Shown in pieces: positions 12,710 through 14,536 of a stretch of DNA of 14,536 nt; the first letter of the stretch is position 1; each line of letters starts with the position of its first letter. The notes beneath the pieces are model-generated. The model was not told the origin of the DNA. It was given only the letters and a program-made list of their open reading frames with translations, and ran no database searches. The stretch is from Candidatus Doudnabacteria bacterium (GTDB taxonomy: Bacteria; Patescibacteriota; Doudnabacteria; UBA920), in the NCBI GenBank assembly GCA_023245915.1, contig JAHFJK010000026.1, positions 1 to 14,536 on the forward strand, given 5' to 3'. The position numbers were made by a program, and so were the translations under genes.

Positions 12710-14179
12710 TTACTTTGCCCACCACTTTTTTGTATCTTTTTTCATGAATTCTTCGGATTCTTTTGGCCCATTGCTGCCAGACTTGTAAAAACGCAACGGC
12801 AATTTTTTAAATAAAGAACTTTCCGTAATTGAATCCACGAACTTCCAGGCAGCCTCTATTTCGTCACTGCGGATAAACAAACGCTGGTCGCCTTCCATAA
12901 AATCCAGGAGCAAGCGCTCATAGGCTCCCGGAATTTCACCTTTAAAAGCCATCTCATAGCTAAAATCTAAATTTCCATGATGTAGTTTAATGCCAAATCC
13001 AGGAATTTTATTGTTTATTAGTAAATGCACGCTTTCATTTGGTTGGATTTGCAAGGTCAAAACATTAGCGGCACAGCCGTCAAACAAACAACGGATAGGC
13101 TCCCGGAAATGGATGGATATTTGCGTCAGCTTTTTTGACAGTCTTTTGCCCGTACGCAAATAAAAGGGCACCCCCCGCCAGCGGGGCAAATTCACATACA
13201 TTTTTAAGGCAAAAAAAGTTTCGGTTTTGCTTTTGCCCCCGGCTTCTTTAGCGTAACTTTCATACTGGCCTTTTATAAGCCGCAAAGGCAATTTTTCCGC
13301 GGTTAAAGTTTCCAGGGCCTGCAAAACTTTTAACTTTTCATTGCGGATAAATTCAGCGGTCAAATTGTACGGCTCGTCCATGGCAATTAAGGCCAACATT
13401 TGCAAAATATGGTTTTGCAAAAAATCCTTAATTGCCCCGGTGCGGTCATAAAAATTTATCCTGCCACCCACCCCGTCTTTTTCCAAAACCGAAATTTCTA
13501 CATGGTCAATAAACCGGTTATTCCACAAAGGTTCAAACAGGCTGTTGGCAAACCTTAGCACCATTAAATTTTGAACGGTTTCTTTGCCCGCGTAATGGTC
13601 AATTCTATAAATTTGCTCTTCCTGGAAAAACGACAACAGCAGCTTATTTAAACTTTGGGCCGATTTTAAATTGGAGCCAAACGGCTTTTCCACTAAAACC
13701 CGGACTTTCCTTTCGTGAGCCTGACAGGCTATTAACAAACCGGCCTGTTTTAAGATTGTGGTAAGAGACTCAAACTGCTGCGGATTGGTGGCAAAATAAA
13801 ACAGGCGATTGTAACAGACATGTTGTGGCCGGTCCTGGTCTGACAAAATTTTGGTCAGGTTTTTAAAATCTTTAATTTCCTTAAAATTACCCTGATAATA
13901 AATTAAATACTTTAAAAATTGCCGCTTTTTAGCTCCGGACAATTTTTTAATAACATGAGATTTTTTTAAAATAAAATCCAGGTAACTTTTAGCCTCCAGC
14001 GGCCTCCTGCCAACGCATACTAGCTTAAAAGTTTTTGGAAGCAGATTATGCTCGTCCATGTGCAAGAGCGCGGGAATTAAGTAGTCGGCGGACAAATCTC
14101 CGGTGGCGCCAAAAATAGTTAAAATAGTCGGCGGCAAGCTTTGGCCGTATTTTAGATGATGAAAATCGTACTTGGACAT
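12710..14179 (-). CDS. zwf: Glucose-6-phosphate 1-dehydrogenase
   Basis: Oxidises glucose 6-phosphate to 6-phosphogluconolactone with reduction of NAD(P)+, the entry step of the oxidative pentose phosphate pathway; cytosolic. 489 residues, a normal length. Nucleotide-binding GATGDLS at 24-30 (usual form GASGDL), EKPFG near the middle of the N-terminal half, substrate and catalytic block RIDHYAGKE at 192-200 (D194, H195, K199), and the general base in QNHILQ (H257). RWRGVPFYLRTGK and the C-terminal substrate-binding motifs are intact. The start ATG has no Shine-Dalgarno but is preceded by TGGTAAAAT ending six bases upstream, suggesting a leaderless message. It is first in the block with the exported protein and gnd. 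No phosphogluconolactonase gene is seen between zwf and gnd. Confidence 0.95.
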   Translation of the reverse strand: MSKYDFHHLKYGQSLPPTILTIFGATGDLSADYLIPALLHMDEHNLLPKTFKLVCVGRRPLEAKSYLDFILKKSHVIKKLSGAKKRQFLKYLIYYQGNFKEIKDFKNLTKILSDQDRPQHVCYNRLFYFATNPQQFESLTTILKQAGLLIACQAHERKVRVLVEKPFGSNLKSAQSLNKLLLSFFQEEQIYRIDHYAGKETVQNLMVLRFANSLFEPLWNNRFIDHVEISVLEKDGVGGRINFYDRTGAIKDFLQNHILQMLALIAMDEPYNLTAEFIRNEKLKVLQALETLTAEKLPLRLIKGQYESYAKEAGGKSKTETFFALKMYVNLPRWRGVPFYLRTGKRLSKKLTQISIHFREPIRCLFDGCAANVLTLQIQPNESVHLLINNKIPGFGIKLHHGNLDFSYEMAFKGEIPGAYERLLLDFMEGDQRLFIRSDEIEAAWKFVDSITESSLFKKLPLRFYKSGSNGPKESEEFMKKDTKKWWAK

Positions 14180-14185
14180 GCATTT

Positions 14186-14194
14186 ATTTTACCA
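14186..14194 (-). promoter_or_regulatory. Extended -10 promoter for zwf (TGGTAAAAT), near-leaderless
   Basis: On the minus strand TGG-TAAAAT forms an extended -10 element (TGN plus 5 of 6 TATAAT). It ends six bases before the zwf ATG at 14179, so transcription would begin at or near the start codon. There is no -35 match at 17 bases. Confidence 0.4.
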
Positions 14195-14212
14195 TAATTT
14201 ATTGAGAAAAAC

Positions 14213-14230
14213 TATGATATAATTATCATA
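14213..14230. promoter_or_regulatory. Palindrome overlapping a plus-strand TATAAT
   Basis: TATGATA (14213-14219) and TATCATA (14224-14230) are perfect inverted arms around TAAT. A TATAAT (14218-14223, plus strand) lies in the centre. In the gap between divergent zwf and the DUF2061 gene, it could be the -10 of the latter with an operator laid over it. Confidence 0.4.
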
Positions 14231-14233
14231 AGT

Positions 14234-14332
14234 GCAGACCAAGGAAAAATATCCTTCGACTTTATGGAGAAGATATTTTTCTTTCTCTGCCCAAACAACA
14301 GGCTCTCCACAAGGTCGAGCGCTATTGTTTGG
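14234..14332 (+). ncRNA. Structured leader upstream of the DUF2061 gene
   Basis: Two stacked hairpins begin a few bases after the expected transcription start. First: GCAGA (14234-14238) with TCTGC (14286-14290), enclosing the perfect 10-bp stem GAAAAATATC (14244-14253)/GATATTTTTC (14272-14281). Second: CCAAACAA (14291-14298) with TTGTTTGG (14325-14332), enclosing GCTC (14302-14305)/GAGC (14317-14320). A T-run (14351-14356) follows shortly before the ATG at 14360, leaving room for a termination or translation switch. It matches no riboswitch class that I recognise. It may be a cis-regulatory leader or an independent small RNA. Confidence 0.45.
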
Positions 14333-14359
14333 CAAATCGAAACCATTAGATTTTTTACA

Positions 14360-14536
14360 ATGTCTTCTTCAGAACATCAAAATCGCTCAATAGCCAAAAC
14401 TTTGGCTTTTCATATTTTAATTATTGCCGCGGATTGGATTGTGGTTTATTTTTTTACCCGCAAAGCTTCCACTACTTTAGATATTGTCATTCTAACTAAT
14501 CTTATAAGCGGCTTACTCTATTTTGTCCACGAACGC
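14360..14536 (+). CDS. DUF2061-family membrane protein, 5' part
   Basis: Open frame from ATG at 14360 to the window end, 59 codons, still open. The start SSEHQNRSIAKTLAFHIL leads into a first membrane segment (about 15-34), then the short loop TRKASTTLD, a second segment (about 44-56), and LLYFVHER at the edge. This matches the DUF2061 pattern of an R/K-S-xxKTLxxR-like start, two membrane helices and a YYLHER-like end. Family members are small membrane proteins of unknown role, sometimes fused to or beside sulfate and nucleotide metabolism genes. Here it is divergent from zwf and has a structured leader. The family call is good; the remainder of the protein is outside the window. Confidence 0.75.
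   Translation, partial: MSSSEHQNRSIAKTLAFHILIIAADWIVVYFFTRKASTTLDIVILTNLISGLLYFVHER

Overview
The window looks like a bacterial chromosome segment from a compact, AT-leaning genome, most likely a Patescibacteria/CPR lineage. This is an inference from several traits: short intergenic gaps, mostly weak or absent Shine-Dalgarno sequences, many short palindromic repeats with TGTCAT/ATGACA ends, and a large LamG/beta-helix exported protein with Pro-rich linkers. UGA is used as a stop (three overlapping or repeat-borne TGA stops), so this is the standard bacterial code and not the Gracilibacteria-type code.

Layout. 1-543: a row of RNA-like hairpins and one small orphan gene on the minus strand. 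544-1540: about 1 kb without a convincing gene, packed with palindromes and repeat elements, including a 106-bp element with perfect 18-bp terminal inverted repeats. 1541-5003: a minus-strand block of seven tightly packed genes. In transcription order they are a PGPGW-type small membrane protein, a YgjP/DUF45 metallopeptidase, an alkyltransferase-like protein (ATL), msrA, a small membrane protein, a DedA-family membrane protein and an AlkA-type DNA glycosylase. 5069-7728: a divergent plus-strand operon with a compact BshC-like protein, a BshB-type deacetylase and BshA, ending in a hairpin shared with the convergent neighbour. 7777-14179: a minus-strand block of zwf, a 1091-residue exported protein, gnd and a Cys/His (transglutaminase-like) protein. 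14218-14536: a putative promoter, a structured leader and the start of a DUF2061 membrane protein on the plus strand, cut by the window end.

How the genes fit together. The plus-strand operon appears to encode a bacillithiol-type low-molecular-weight thiol pathway: BshA joins GlcNAc to malate, BshB deacetylates the product, and the BshC-like protein would add cysteine. The BshC-like protein is about half the usual length and is the most notable object here. zwf and gnd supply NADPH through the oxidative pentose phosphate branch, msrA repairs oxidised methionine, and AlkA and ATL deal with alkylated bases. The window therefore reads as a redox and electrophile-defence neighbourhood.

A second theme is repeats that shape genes. 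TGTCAT/ATGACA elements appear to supply the ATG of two genes, other repeats supply the last codons and stop of two genes, and a TTCGAC...GCTCAG palindrome lies in frame inside two coding regions.
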